Source: Sphaerisporangium sp. TRM90804
Lineage (GTDB): Bacteria; Actinomycetota; Actinomycetes; Streptosporangiales; Streptosporangiaceae
Direction of reading: 5' to 3'
NCBI RefSeq assembly: GCF_029846175.1
Contig: NZ_JARWAC010000028.1
Coordinates: 1 to 64,000 of the forward strand
DNA: 64,000 nucleotides
Positions within the stretch are counted from its first letter, which is position 1. The number at the start of each line of letters is the position of its first letter. The notes beneath the pieces are model-generated. The model was given only the letters and a program-made list of their open reading frames with translations, was not told the DNA's origin and made no database searches. Made by a program: the position numbers and the translations under genes. This document shows, piece after piece, positions 42,626-51,515 of this stretch.

Positions 42626-45592
42626 CTACGACCGGGCGGGATCGGCGAAGACGTGGTCGACCAGGCGGGCGGTGGCCTTGCCGTCGTCGCGGGAGACGTA
42701 GGTGTTCACGAAGGCGTCGTAGCGGTCGGTGTAGTCGCCCGAGAGCGCGTCGATGAGCCGCACCGCCTCGATGACGTCGGGACCCTCCGCCAGCAGGGGG
42801 CCGGGCGCCTGGGTGCGCATGTCGAGGTACAGGCCGCGGGTGTTGCGGTAACGCTCCAAGTCATGGCCGAAGAAGACCATCGGGCGGCGCGTCACCGCGA
42901 AGTCGTACATCACCGACGAGTAGTCGGTGATCAGCACGTCGGCGACCAGCAGAAGGTCGGCCATGTCGGGGTAGGTGGTGACGTCGATGGCGAACGGGTG
43001 CTCGCGGCTCATCGGCCCCGGCCGCACCAGCGAGACCGGGCTGGGCACCGCCAGGCCGGGCACCACCGGAGTCGCCTGCATCGCGTGGCCGCGGACCAGC
43101 ATCACGTGGTCGCGGCCGAGCACCCGCCTGGCCTCGGCGAGGTCGAGCTTGACGGTGCTGTTCTTGCGGTCGTAGTCGCGCCAGGTCGGCGCGTACAGCA
43201 CCACCCGCTTGCCCGCGGGCACGCCCAGGTTGCGCCGGATGGCCGCCGCGAGGTCGGCGCGGTCGGGATAGGCCAGAACGTCGTTGCGCGGGTAGCCCGA
43301 CTCCAGGATCTCCCCGCCGTACCCGAACGCGCGCCGCAGCACCTCCGACGCCCACGGGCTCTGCGTCACCAGCAGGTCCCAGTTGGCGACCTCGACGGCC
43401 TGGCGGTACCACGCGGCCGGCCTGGGGTCGCGCGCCATGTGGCGCTGGTCGCCGCCGACGCGCTTGAGCGGCGAGCCGTGCCAGGTCTGGACGCAGATCT
43501 GGTCCTCACGGGCGCGGAACCACTGCGGCAGCAGCGTGTTGGTGACGATGTGGCGCGAGCGGGCCATCGCGGTGTAGTGCTCGCGGCTCCCCTCGCGCAC
43601 CACCGTGGGCACGATGCCCGGCCCGAGCCCCAGCTCGGCCGAGCCGGGCGGCACGAAGCCGCCGTCGCGCACCACCCAGATGTGCTCGCGGTCGTCGCCA
43701 CGGCGCAGCCGCTCCTCGTACACCGCGCGGGCGTTGTCGGAGTAGGACCTGCCGTCGGAGGAGGCGTACACCGTCGCGTCGCGCAGCTCGCGACGCCGCT
43801 CGTCGGGGTAGTGCACCCTGCGCAGCGCCCACAGGCCCCGCGCGCCCCTCTCGTCCTCCGGCTGGTGCTCGGCGGCGACCAGGACGGGCACGTCGAACCG
43901 CGTGGCCACCAGGCGGTAGGTGCGGCCCCCGGTGACGTGGACGCCTTCGTCGAGGGTCTCCAGCAGCTCGTGGCCGACGCGCAGCGGGGCGGTGGTGCCC
44001 TTGCCGCCGGCCACCGCCAGGCTCCAGACGCCCGACGAGAGCGGCGCGGTGTCGCCGAACCTCGGCATGGCGCCCGGCGCCAGCCGCACGGAGAAGCCGG
44101 CCCCGGCGCGCGTGACGGGCACGCGGTGAGTCACGCCCGCGCGCTGGCGCAGCACCAGCTCGCGCGGGCCGGGGTCGGGGTCGGGGTAGGTGCCGCCCAG
44201 GGTCAGCGAGCCGTCGTCCTCCCAGGTGGCCGAGGTGATCACCGGCCACACCCGGTGCGCGGAGACCACCACGCGGTCGCGCCGGTCGCGCAGCACCGTG
44301 ACCTCGCTGCGGTCGAGGCCGACACGGGCCTCGCCGTCGGCCTCCATCATGACCGGCGCCGCGGGGTCGCCCTTGGGCTCGATCCACAGCCGCCGGGCGT
44401 CACGCTCCTTCATCAGCGCCGGGACGGCCAGCGCCACGGTGAACGTGGTGCCGCCCTCGCCGGGGGTGAAGTCGGCCGCCATGCGGTGGCCGCCGAGGCG
44501 CGCCCTGCCCTTGGTGACGGTCGCGCCCGGCAGGAAGCCCGTCAGCTCGATCTGGTCGCCGTGGTGGGCGGTGCCGGTGAGCACCGCCCTGGTGGGCTGG
44601 AGCACCACCTGCAGGGCGCGGTCGGACGTCCAGGCCGGGCGCACCCACCAGCCGGGACGGACGCGCAGCCCGGCCGGGCGCTCGGTGCGCCCGAGGGCGG
44701 GATTGCGCACGGCCCCGATGGCGCGCGCGCCCCGGCTCCAGATGACGATGTCGGCGCGCCAGGTGGTGGTGTCGGGCACGGCGGTGCGCCCGCGCGCCAT
44801 GCGCTCGGCGCGGTGCACGGCCGCGCGGATCGCCGCGCGCCAGCGCAGCGACCACGGCCGGATCTCGGCCTCGAAGCCGGCCCAGTCGTAGTTGCAGCCC
44901 GGCTCGGCCGCCTGGTGGGTGGCCTCGGGCTTGTGGACCCGGCGGGTGCGGGCCGAGATCGGCGGCACCCACCGGGGGCCGCGCAGCACCAGGGTGGCGC
45001 GGTTGAGGCGGCGGCTGCGGACCGACAGCCCGGCGAGGTAGGCGTGGCCGGTGACACGCAGCCGGCCGTCGCGCCAGGAGACGTCGTCGACCTCGGTGAC
45101 CGGCACGAGGTCGGACCTGCGCAGCCGGAACAGCGGGGCGGGCGCCTGGACGGGGAGCCGGGCGTACCAGGCCAGGCCCTTGCGCACCCGCTTGGACGGC
45201 TCCGCCGCGGCGGCGACGAGGTTGGCCAGCTCGTCGCCCACCGCCAGCTCGGCGGGGTCGCGGTGCTCGACGAGGTGGAACGCCAGCCGCCGGGCGACCG
45301 GGAGGCGACGCTTGACCGAGGAGTCGACCCCCGAGAGGTAGTCGCGCAGGAGGTCGACGGCCTGGCGCAGCCGGGTGGCGTCCCTGCGCGCGACGGCCTC
45401 CAGGCGCAGGGCCAGCGGGCCGTCGAGCGCCGCGGCGTGCAGCCGGCGGCGCTCGGCGCGGGTGAGGCCTCTGGAGTGGACGGCCGCGATCAGCGCGTCG
45501 AGCGGCTCTCCCCGGTCATAGAGGTCCTGGGCGGCTCGCAGGCGTTCGGCGACGGCGTCGCCGGCGGGCGCGGGCGTGGCACCGGTGGCCAT
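42626..45592 (-). CDS. CDP-glycerol glycerophosphotransferase-family protein (TagB/TagF-like), 988 aa
   Basis: The C-terminal 370 residues form the catalytic domain of the teichoic-acid glycerol- or ribitol-phosphate transferases. Motifs are TWHGSPLKRVGG (HGT/S-P-K), TQSPWASEVL, LYAPTWRDY and ITDYSSVMYDF, with the catalytic histidine in the first. The N-terminal 600 residues are beta-rich and poorly conserved, as in bifunctional or processive members. It acts on the cytoplasmic membrane face, adding polyol-phosphate units to a lipid-linked acceptor. Many actinomycetes make glycerol or ribitol teichoic acids; the polymer type is not resolved. ATG at 45592. No other wall-teichoic gene is adjacent. 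Confidence 0.87.
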   Translation of the reverse strand: MATGATPAPAGDAVAERLRAAQDLYDRGEPLDALIAAVHSRGLTRAERRRLHAAALDGPLALRLEAVARRDATRLRQAVDLLRDYLSGVDSSVKRRLPVARRLAFHLVEHRDPAELAVGDELANLVAAAAEPSKRVRKGLAWYARLPVQAPAPLFRLRRSDLVPVTEVDDVSWRDGRLRVTGHAYLAGLSVRSRRLNRATLVLRGPRWVPPISARTRRVHKPEATHQAAEPGCNYDWAGFEAEIRPWSLRWRAAIRAAVHRAERMARGRTAVPDTTTWRADIVIWSRGARAIGAVRNPALGRTERPAGLRVRPGWWVRPAWTSDRALQVVLQPTRAVLTGTAHHGDQIELTGFLPGATVTKGRARLGGHRMAADFTPGEGGTTFTVALAVPALMKERDARRLWIEPKGDPAAPVMMEADGEARVGLDRSEVTVLRDRRDRVVVSAHRVWPVITSATWEDDGSLTLGGTYPDPDPGPRELVLRQRAGVTHRVPVTRAGAGFSVRLAPGAMPRFGDTAPLSSGVWSLAVAGGKGTTAPLRVGHELLETLDEGVHVTGGRTYRLVATRFDVPVLVAAEHQPEDERGARGLWALRRVHYPDERRRELRDATVYASSDGRSYSDNARAVYEERLRRGDDREHIWVVRDGGFVPPGSAELGLGPGIVPTVVREGSREHYTAMARSRHIVTNTLLPQWFRAREDQICVQTWHGSPLKRVGGDQRHMARDPRPAAWYRQAVEVANWDLLVTQSPWASEVLRRAFGYGGEILESGYPRNDVLAYPDRADLAAAIRRNLGVPAGKRVVLYAPTWRDYDRKNSTVKLDLAEARRVLGRDHVMLVRGHAMQATPVVPGLAVPSPVSLVRPGPMSREHPFAIDVTTYPDMADLLLVADVLITDYSSVMYDFAVTRRPMVFFGHDLERYRNTRGLYLDMRTQAPGPLLAEGPDVIEAVRLIDALSGDYTDRYDAFVNTYVSRDDGKATARLVDHVFADPARS

Positions 45593-45663
45593 CGGGGAGG
45601 CACCGCCTTTCCAGTCGACCGCAAGGGGCGTCTGCTGGAATGGTAATGCGAGTTACTGGGAAA

Positions 45664-46011
45664 TCACTGATGATCACCGTGCCAGCGCGCGTGGCGCATG
45701 TCGGCGCGGTCGCCGCGCATGGGCGTTCCCTCCTCGCGCCAGCGGGCCGCGCACCGGCTCTCGTGGCCAGGCGGCGGCGTCCCGTCGGCGTGCACCACCC
45801 GCCACCACGGCACACCGCCGCCCCAGGTGGACATCACCCGGCCGACCTGCCGGGGGCCCGCCTCGGCGAGGTACTCGGAGACGTCGCCGTAGGACATCAC
45901 CCGGCCGGGCGGGATGCGCTCGACCAGGTCGAGCACCCGCTCGGCGAAGGGGGTCGGGTCTCCCGCGCGCTCGGCGGGGCGGCCCTCCCGGCCCGACCTC
46001 AGGTGTCCCAC
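45664..46011 (-). CDS. Alkyltransferase-like protein (ATL, MGMT family), 115 aa
   Basis: The DNA-binding domain of O6-alkylguanine alkyltransferase without the active cysteine. RVMSYGDVSEYL and RQVGRVMS are the DNA-contact helices, and the PCHR core is replaced by PWWRVV, so it cannot accept alkyl groups. ATL proteins bind O6-alkylguanine and hand the lesion to nucleotide excision repair. The counterpart in mycobacteria is Rv3204. The GTG start overlaps the upstream gene's end by 13 bases. Confidence 0.88.
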   Translation of the reverse strand: MGHLRSGREGRPAERAGDPTPFAERVLDLVERIPPGRVMSYGDVSEYLAEAGPRQVGRVMSTWGGGVPWWRVVHADGTPPPGHESRCAARWREEGTPMRGDRADMRHARWHGDHQ

Positions 46012-46373
46012 CGGGCCGGCCCGGTGGCGATGATGTCGTCGACCTTGCCGAACTCGTACGGCGAGGCGCCGCCGGCCTGCTCCAGGACGCCGTCGCGGAC
46101 GCCGTAGGTCTCGCCGTCCTCGCCGACCAGGCCGGCTCCCAGCGCCCCGGCGAGGCGGGCCAGGTGCGCGACCTCCCAGTCGGAGGCCGGCTTACCGTAG
46201 AGACGGCCCTGCCAGACGGCGACGGCGTATTCGGCGTCACCGTGCCGCGCGACCACCTCGCCGGACTCCGGCGTCCCGCGCAGCGAAAGGCCCGTGCCCG
46301 CCGCGGACGTCACCCGTGCCAGCTCGGCATAGGCGAGCGGCGATTCGCGCTGTACACGCAACTCGTATCCCAC
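45999..46373 (-). CDS. Hypothetical protein, 124 aa
   Basis: A small globular protein with no recognised domain. The C-terminal half contains YAVAVWQGRLYGKPASDWEVAHLARLAGALGAGLVGEDGE, which looks like an alpha/beta sandwich. It is co-directional with and overlaps the ATL gene, so the two are probably co-transcribed. It could correspond to Rv3205c by position, but I cannot confirm homology. GTG start at 46373 without a clear ribosome binding site. Confidence 0.65.
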   Translation of the reverse strand: MGYELRVQRESPLAYAELARVTSAAGTGLSLRGTPESGEVVARHGDAEYAVAVWQGRLYGKPASDWEVAHLARLAGALGAGLVGEDGETYGVRDGVLEQAGGASPYEFGKVDDIIATGPARWDT

Positions 46374-46735
46374 GAGATCGGAACCATAGCGAACCTTTAC
46401 CGCCCTCAGGTACGGAAAAGACCGACTTCTGGCACGTCATGTCCGGAACAGCACCCCTCGGCCGCCGGGAAGCGCCTTTCGCGCCGCCCGGAACCCGGCT
46501 CGCGGGCCGCCCTCTTCCCCGGACGGCGCCTCCGGCCGGCCTCGCCCGGGCCGGCGCGGGCCGCGCGGGGGCTGCCCCAGAGCAGGGCGTCCTCGTCCCC
46601 GGCGGGCCCGGCGGGTGCCTGCGCGGGCCGAACGGGGGGCTGCCCCGTGATCACTTCGTTCCGGCGTCACGCTCGCCCGCGGGCCGCGCGTTCATCGTGG
46701 CCGGGGGCTGTGCCGTGCGCCCGCCGGCCGGGCGG
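46374..46735. other. Gene-less stretch between two minus-strand operons
   Basis: About 360 bp separate the stop of subtilisin A (46736) from the start of the hypothetical gene at 46373. No open frame with good start signals or family resemblance is present, only Pro/Arg/Ala-rich shadow frames. A less GC-rich patch around 46384-46440 may hold the promoter of the 46373 gene, but no clean -35/-10 pair is seen. Confidence 0.5.
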
Positions 46736-47929
46736 TCATCGGCGCTCGGACCGCCGCGTCAGCACGACCACCCCCGTGCCGAACCCGGCCAGGCCGAGGA
46801 CCAGCCCGGCCCCGTAGATCCACAGCTTCACGGGGTCGGGGCCCGGAGGCGCGGCCGGTGGCGCCGTGGCGCCCTTGCCGAAGCGCAGGCCGTCCTTGAC
46901 CGGTACCGCGCTGCGGTAGGCGGTGAGCCGCCCGGCGCCGGCGAGCGCGGCGGCGGCGTCCACCACGCCGAACCCCACCTTGTCGTCGTAGCGGGCGACG
47001 GGCTTGCCGCGGGTCGTGGACGCCAGGGCGCGGGCCACGAGCTCGGGCCGCAGCTCGGGGTACTTCGCCTTGATGAGCGCCGCCGCCCCGGCGACCAGGG
47101 CGGTGGACGCGCTGCTGCCCTCCAGCAGGCCGTAGCCCTCTGGGGTCGCGGCGGGCACGCCGACGCCCGGCGCCGCCACCAGCACCGACAGGTTGTCGCT
47201 GCTGAAGGGGGCGATCTTGCCGGCCCTGTCGACGGCGCCGACGCCGATGACGCCTGAGTAGCCGGCGGGGAAGCTCCAGAAGGAGGTGCCCAGCCGCTGG
47301 GCCGCCCTGCTGTCGCCGTCGTTGCCCACGGCCGCCACCAGGACCACGCCGCGCGACAGCGCGTACGTGACGGCCTGCCGGTCGGCGCGCTCGGCGGCGT
47401 ACTCCCCGAGCGACATGCTGATGACCTTGGCGCCGTTGTCGGTCGCGTACCGCAGGGCCTTGGCCAGCGGGCTGTCGCCGGGCATGCCCATGCCGTCGTC
47501 GGGCGGGACGAGGTTCTCCCCCTCCTCGTCGTCCTCGGAGAGCACCGGCACCGACAGGACGCGCGCCTCCGGGGCGATGCCGATCAGCCCGCCGTCGCGC
47601 CCCGAGCCGGCGATCAGCGACGCCATCGCCGTGCCGTGCGCCCCGGTGGGCGCCGCGACGCCCTCGATGGCGCCGGCCCGCATGTCGGGGCCGATGGTCA
47701 CCCTGTCCTTGAGCACGGGCACGCCGGCGTCCACGGCGCTGTCGATCACGGCGACGGTCACGCCCGCGCCCCGGGTGACCTTCCAGGCCTCCTCGGCGTT
47801 GACGGCGTCGAGCACCCACTGCTGCCGGTCGCGGACGTCCTCGGCGGCCACGGGGCCCGCCGCGACGCCCGCGACCGCGAGCGCCGCCGCGAGCGCGCCG
47901 AGCCTGCGCATGGTTCTGGTGGTCAGCAC
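46736..47929 (-). CDS. Mycosin-like S8 subtilisin protease A, 397 aa
   Basis: A secreted subtilisin-family protease: signal peptide (about residues 7-29), S8 domain, and a C-terminal membrane helix (LWIYGAGLVLGLAGFGTGVV) with a basic tail. The triad is D63 (VIDSAVD), H98 (AHGTAMASL) and S273 in GSSAST, with oxyanion Asn N203 (GND). The nucleophile motif is GSS rather than the usual GTS. It is the layout of type VII-associated mycosins, but no esx or ecc genes are present. The GTG at 47929 overlaps partner A by seven bases. Confidence 0.87.
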   Translation of the reverse strand: MLTTRTMRRLGALAAALAVAGVAAGPVAAEDVRDRQQWVLDAVNAEEAWKVTRGAGVTVAVIDSAVDAGVPVLKDRVTIGPDMRAGAIEGVAAPTGAHGTAMASLIAGSGRDGGLIGIAPEARVLSVPVLSEDDEEGENLVPPDDGMGMPGDSPLAKALRYATDNGAKVISMSLGEYAAERADRQAVTYALSRGVVLVAAVGNDGDSRAAQRLGTSFWSFPAGYSGVIGVGAVDRAGKIAPFSSDNLSVLVAAPGVGVPAATPEGYGLLEGSSASTALVAGAAALIKAKYPELRPELVARALASTTRGKPVARYDDKVGFGVVDAAAALAGAGRLTAYRSAVPVKDGLRFGKGATAPPAAPPGPDPVKLWIYGAGLVLGLAGFGTGVVVLTRRSERR

Positions 47930-48879
47930 ACGTTTCCCTGGGTGCAGCGGGGGATGGCGGGGGGTTCGGCCAGGATGCGGGCGACCCGGCCCGCGACGGA
48001 CTGCGCCACGGGCCACAGCTCGCTGTGGGTGATCTCCTCCAGCGGGACGGCGTCGCGCGTGCGGCCGTCGGCGTAGCCGGCGGTGGAGAAGACGATGTAC
48101 GGGCCCGCGCCCACCCAGCCGGTGCGCTGGCGCTGTGCGGCGCCGAACGACTCGGTCACCGTGCCGGGGAAGGACACCGGCCGCACGCCCACGCGGTCGT
48201 CCACGGGGAGATCGGCGGCGGTGGCCACGCGGCTCTCCTCGTCGGCCAGCACCGCGACGCCCACGGTGATCACGAAGGTGGACGTCTGGTCGACGTAGGT
48301 GGCGCGCAGCAGCGTGCGGCAGCCGTGCTGCCGCAGCACGCCGCCGACGGGGGCGTCCACGACCGACGCGCACGGCGCCTCGGCGGCGATGCCCACCCGG
48401 CGGGCGTACTGCTCGGCGCGGGCGAGGCCGACGTACTCGATCTCGGACGGGAAGACGGTGTCGGCCCGCCAGGTGTGCCAGCGGCGGGCGATGTCCTGCT
48501 CGGCGTAACGGGCGCGCTCGGCGACCGTGAGGGGCCGGGAACGGGTCTCCTGCACGACACCGACCACGCCGAGCAGCACGTCGGTCGCCGCGACCGCCAG
48601 GATCGTCCCCATGATCAGCAGGAACAGGGTGCGGTAGCGGATGCCGCGCTCGAGCTCGGCCCGCTCCAGCGCCGCCCTGGCGCCCGCGGCGCGCGCCTTG
48701 GCGCCGCTCCAGGACCGCGCGCCCCGCAGCCCTGTGCCGCGGCCCGGAGCCCCCGGGCCGGAGAGGCGGGGCGGGCCGGAGGAGCCGCCGCCGGACAAGG
48801 GCGTGCCAGAGCCCTTCTCACCTCTCGCACGCGCTGGCCAGGGTGTCCCCGGCCGCGCCCGTGGCTCCTCAGGCGACAT
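47923..48879 (-). CDS. Membrane-anchored partner protein A, 318 aa
   Basis: A cytoplasmic Pro/Gly/Arg-rich head (about 80 residues) leads to one membrane helix (TLFLLIMGTILAVAATDVLL) and an extracellular domain of about 210 residues. Two cysteines (APCASVVD and QHGCRTLLRATY) and a C-terminal pair (PRCTQGNVC) are conserved with partner B at 50172-50891. Both proteins also share ARRVGI, LRATY(V/L)D and GPYxVxxTAG. I know no name for the family. It lies nine bases downstream of subtilisin B and its stop overlaps subtilisin A, so all four genes form one unit. Confidence 0.75.
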   Translation of the reverse strand: MSPEEPRARPGTPWPARARGEKGSGTPLSGGGSSGPPRLSGPGAPGRGTGLRGARSWSGAKARAAGARAALERAELERGIRYRTLFLLIMGTILAVAATDVLLGVVGVVQETRSRPLTVAERARYAEQDIARRWHTWRADTVFPSEIEYVGLARAEQYARRVGIAAEAPCASVVDAPVGGVLRQHGCRTLLRATYVDQTSTFVITVGVAVLADEESRVATAADLPVDDRVGVRPVSFPGTVTESFGAAQRQRTGWVGAGPYIVFSTAGYADGRTRDAVPLEEITHSELWPVAQSVAGRVARILAEPPAIPRCTQGNVC

Positions 48880-48888
48880 ACAACGATG

Positions 48889-50178
48889 CTACGTCGGCGC
48901 CCGCTGGCGCCGGTCCGCCAGTGGCTCGTGGATCTCCACGTGTTCCCTCCGGCGCCTCGCCCGCCTCAGCAGCACCACCAGCGCGGTCAGGGCCGCCGCC
49001 GCGCAGCCGGACGCCGCCAGCGCGACGCCGCCGTAGAGGCTGATCGCGCCGGTGTCGCGGTGAACCACCCGCACCGGCGGCGGCGGCCCGGCCTCGGCCG
49101 CCACGGGGAGGTCGGGATCCTGGACGCCGGCGCCGGTGGCGGTGTGCCGGTGGGAGGCCAGCCGGCCCGCCTCGGCGAGGGCCCTTCCCGCGTTGACGAC
49201 CCCGAAGCCGGTGCCGGGGTCGTAGGCGCCGGAGGCGCGGCGCGTGGCCCCGGCGGCGAGCGCCTGTGCGACCATCGCGGGCGACATGCGCGGGTGGCGG
49301 GACTTGATGAGCGCGGCCACGCCGGAGACCAGCGCCGCCGCCTGGGAGGTGCCCCTGCCCAGCCAGTACTGGTCGCCGGGGCCCGCGCCGAGGATGTCCA
49401 CGCCGGGGGCCGCGACCAGCACCAGCGAGTTGCGGTTGGAGAAGGACGCCTTGCGCAGGCCACGGTCGGCCGCCGCCACGGAGATCACCCCGGGCAGCGA
49501 GGCGGGGTAGGAGTACGGGCCGTCCCTGCGGCCCGCCCCGTCGTTGCCGGCCGCCGCCACCAGGACGACGCCCTTGGAGATGGCGTAGCGGATGGCCGCG
49601 CGCTCGCGCCGCGTCGGGCGGTCCTTGGAGATCGACATGTTGACGACGTCGGCCCCCCGGTCGACGGCGTGCCGGATGCCGCGGGCCAGGACGTCCTCGT
49701 ACCGGGCCTCGGAGTTGAAGGCGCGGAACCCGGGCTCGTCGTCCTCCAGGATGACGCGCACCGAGAGGATCCTGGCGGCGGGCGCCACGCCGATCACGCC
49801 TTCGGAGCGGCCGGGCCCGTGCCCGTGCCCGGCGATCAGCGAGGCCATGTACGTGCCGTGCAGCCGTCGCGGCGCGACGCCGCGCGGGTTGGCGCCGGCG
49901 GTGTAGTCGGGCCCGGTGACCACCGACCCGGCCAGGTCGTGGTGGCGGGGGTCGACCCCGGAGTCGAGCACCGCGACCGTGGCCCCGGCGCCCCGGGTGA
50001 CCCGCCACGCGGCGTCCACGCCCAGGGTGCGCAGCACGCGGCTCTGGCTGCCGCGAACCTGGTCGGCGAGCGCGGGGGCCGCCACCGGCCCGGCGACGGC
50101 CGTGAGCGCCGTCAGCGCCGCCACCAGGCCCGTCGCGGCACGTGCCCGCGTCAGGCGTGCCGGTGGCCGGATCAGCAC
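48889..50178 (-). CDS. Mycosin-like S8 subtilisin protease B, 429 aa
   Basis: The paralogue of protease A. The signal peptide (about residues 12-38) is followed by an S8 domain with D72 (VLDSGVD), H107 (LHGTYMASL), N212 (GND) and S278 in the canonical GTSQAA, then a C-terminal helix (ISLYGGVALAASGCAAAALTAL) and a basic tail. All catalytic residues are present. The GTG at 50178 overlaps the stop of partner B by seven bases (GTGCTGA), the same junction as in module A. Confidence 0.88.
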   Translation of the reverse strand: MLIRPPARLTRARAATGLVAALTALTAVAGPVAAPALADQVRGSQSRVLRTLGVDAAWRVTRGAGATVAVLDSGVDPRHHDLAGSVVTGPDYTAGANPRGVAPRRLHGTYMASLIAGHGHGPGRSEGVIGVAPAARILSVRVILEDDEPGFRAFNSEARYEDVLARGIRHAVDRGADVVNMSISKDRPTRRERAAIRYAISKGVVLVAAAGNDGAGRRDGPYSYPASLPGVISVAAADRGLRKASFSNRNSLVLVAAPGVDILGAGPGDQYWLGRGTSQAAALVSGVAALIKSRHPRMSPAMVAQALAAGATRRASGAYDPGTGFGVVNAGRALAEAGRLASHRHTATGAGVQDPDLPVAAEAGPPPPVRVVHRDTGAISLYGGVALAASGCAAAALTALVVLLRRARRRREHVEIHEPLADRRQRAPT

Positions 50179-50891
50179 TGCCAGTCCTTGCCCGCGCAGT
50201 CGGGGCGGGCGGGCTTGACCAGCCGGGCGAGGACGCGCTCCTCCAGGTCGGAGACGAAGGCGAAGATCGTGGCGCGCTGGCGGCCCACCGAGCGCGCCGG
50301 GCGCCCGTCGACCTGGCCCGCCGTCGTGAGCACCAGGTAGGGCCCGGCCTGGGCGAGGGAGGACGACTGACGGGCGGCGGCGGTGAACCGGTCGGCGACG
50401 GTGCGCGGGAAGGCGAGCGCGCGCAGGCCCGGCGACGGCGAGCCCCCGGACGGGAACGCCTCCCTCGCGGCCAGCGCGGACGCCTGGTCGGGAAAGGCGG
50501 CGACGCCCATGGTCACCACCACCCCCTGGAGCGCGTCCAGGTAGGTCGCGCGCAGCACGGCCCGGCAGCCGGCGGCCTTCAGCGCCGTGCGCAGCGCGGC
50601 GTCCACGGCGGAGGGGCAGTCGGTGCGGGAGGAGATGCCGACCCGGCGCGCGCCCTCCTGGCCGCCCTGCTCGGCGGAGTACGGCAGCGTGGCGGGGAAG
50701 ATCTCGCCGGCCGGCCAGGCCCGCCAGCGACGGGCCACCTCGTCGGCGGAGGCCTTGCGCAGCTCCTCGCGGCTCGGGCCGCGGGTGAGCTCGGCGCCCG
50801 CGGCGCCCCCCGCCAGGCCCGCCGCCACCGCGCAGGCCAGGGTGAGCGCTGCCGCCACCACCAGGGACGGCCAGGGACGCGACTCACTCAC
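50172..50891 (-). CDS. Secreted or membrane-anchored partner protein B, 239 aa
   Basis: The paralogue of partner A with a shorter N-terminus: one hydrophobic segment (LVVAAALTLACAVAAGLAGG), then the shared extracellular domain. The segment DCPSAVD with GCRAVLRATYLD and the terminal PDCAGKDWQC pair mirror those of partner A, as does GPYLVLTTAG. GTG start at 50891 (VSESRPWPSL) follows a modest AAGG. First gene of the four-gene unit. Its function could be a chaperone, inhibitor, substrate or receptor for the protease; nothing in the sequence decides. Confidence 0.73.
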   Translation of the reverse strand: MSESRPWPSLVVAAALTLACAVAAGLAGGAAGAELTRGPSREELRKASADEVARRWRAWPAGEIFPATLPYSAEQGGQEGARRVGISSRTDCPSAVDAALRTALKAAGCRAVLRATYLDALQGVVVTMGVAAFPDQASALAAREAFPSGGSPSPGLRALAFPRTVADRFTAAARQSSSLAQAGPYLVLTTAGQVDGRPARSVGRQRATIFAFVSDLEERVLARLVKPARPDCAGKDWQC

Positions 50892-50953
50892 GAGCCTGAC
50901 CTTAACGCCCAGGACGGATGGGCATCTGCCGTTCCATCCGCATAGATCCCTTC

Positions 50954-51006
50954 GGAAAGTACTTGACGCATTGGAAAGTGGAAAGTACTTTCCAAATAGG
51001 AAAGTG
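50954..51006 (+). promoter_or_regulatory. Promoter with palindromic operator for the winged-helix operon
   Basis: The perfect palindrome GGAAAGTACTTTCC (50980-50993) overlaps a probable -10 (TACTTT, 50986-50991), 17 bp after TTGACG (50963-50968). GGAAAGT recurs at 50954, 50972, 50980 and 50999. This looks like an autoregulatory operator for the regulator encoded at 51512, through binding over the core promoter. Confidence 0.7.
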
Positions 51007-51017
51007 AAGGAGCGCCA

Positions 51018-51515
51018 GTGAACACCTCCCCCGGAGACGCCCCGTCCATCACCCCCGAGGAGGCCGCGCGCAGCCTGGCCGTCATGCGGGCCTCGCAGGC
51101 ACGGATCATCCGGGGCCGGCCCTGGTTCCCCGGCTGGTACACCACCGGTGTCGCGCTCCACGTCACGGGCATCCAGTTCCTCACCGAGCCGGGCACCTCC
51201 CGAGCCGTCACGGTGACGGGCGTGATCGCGCTGACGGCGGCCCTGGGCGGGTTGGTGGTCGCCCTGGCGGTGTCGCGCCGGCAGCGTCCGCACCGCAGCC
51301 TGGTGACCCCCGGGATCCTCGCGGTCTTCACGGCGTGGGTCCTGCTGTCCATGGCCGTCTGCTGGGTGCTCGCCCTCGGCCTCACCTTCGCCGAGGTGCC
51401 CTACGCCCGCACCTACGCGGCCCTGGCCATGACGGCGTTCATGGCCGCGACCGGCCCGATCGTGGCCCGCCGGATCACCGGGCACATGGCCGCCCGCATC
51501 GAGGCGGGCCGGTGA
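51018..51515 (+). CDS. Hypothetical membrane protein, 165 aa
   Basis: Four hydrophobic segments (about residues 42-60, 66-85, 98-120 and 128-148) follow a short cytoplasmic head containing EEAARSLAVMRASQARI. No family name comes to mind beyond a small membrane protein paired with a winged-helix regulator. GTG at 51018 with AAGGAG six bases upstream. It overlaps the regulator gene by four bases (GTGA). The pairing recurs widely in actinobacteria, to my memory; the regulator probably controls only this operon. Confidence 0.75.
   Translation: MNTSPGDAPSITPEEAARSLAVMRASQARIIRGRPWFPGWYTTGVALHVTGIQFLTEPGTSRAVTVTGVIALTAALGGLVVALAVSRRQRPHRSLVTPGILAVFTAWVLLSMAVCWVLALGLTFAEVPYARTYAALAMTAFMAATGPIVARRITGHMAARIEAGR

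Noticed and set aside
46736-50178. Type VII (ESX) secretion locus suggested by mycosin-like proteases
   Set aside because: No esx, ecc or WXG100 gene is present between 42 and 55 kb.
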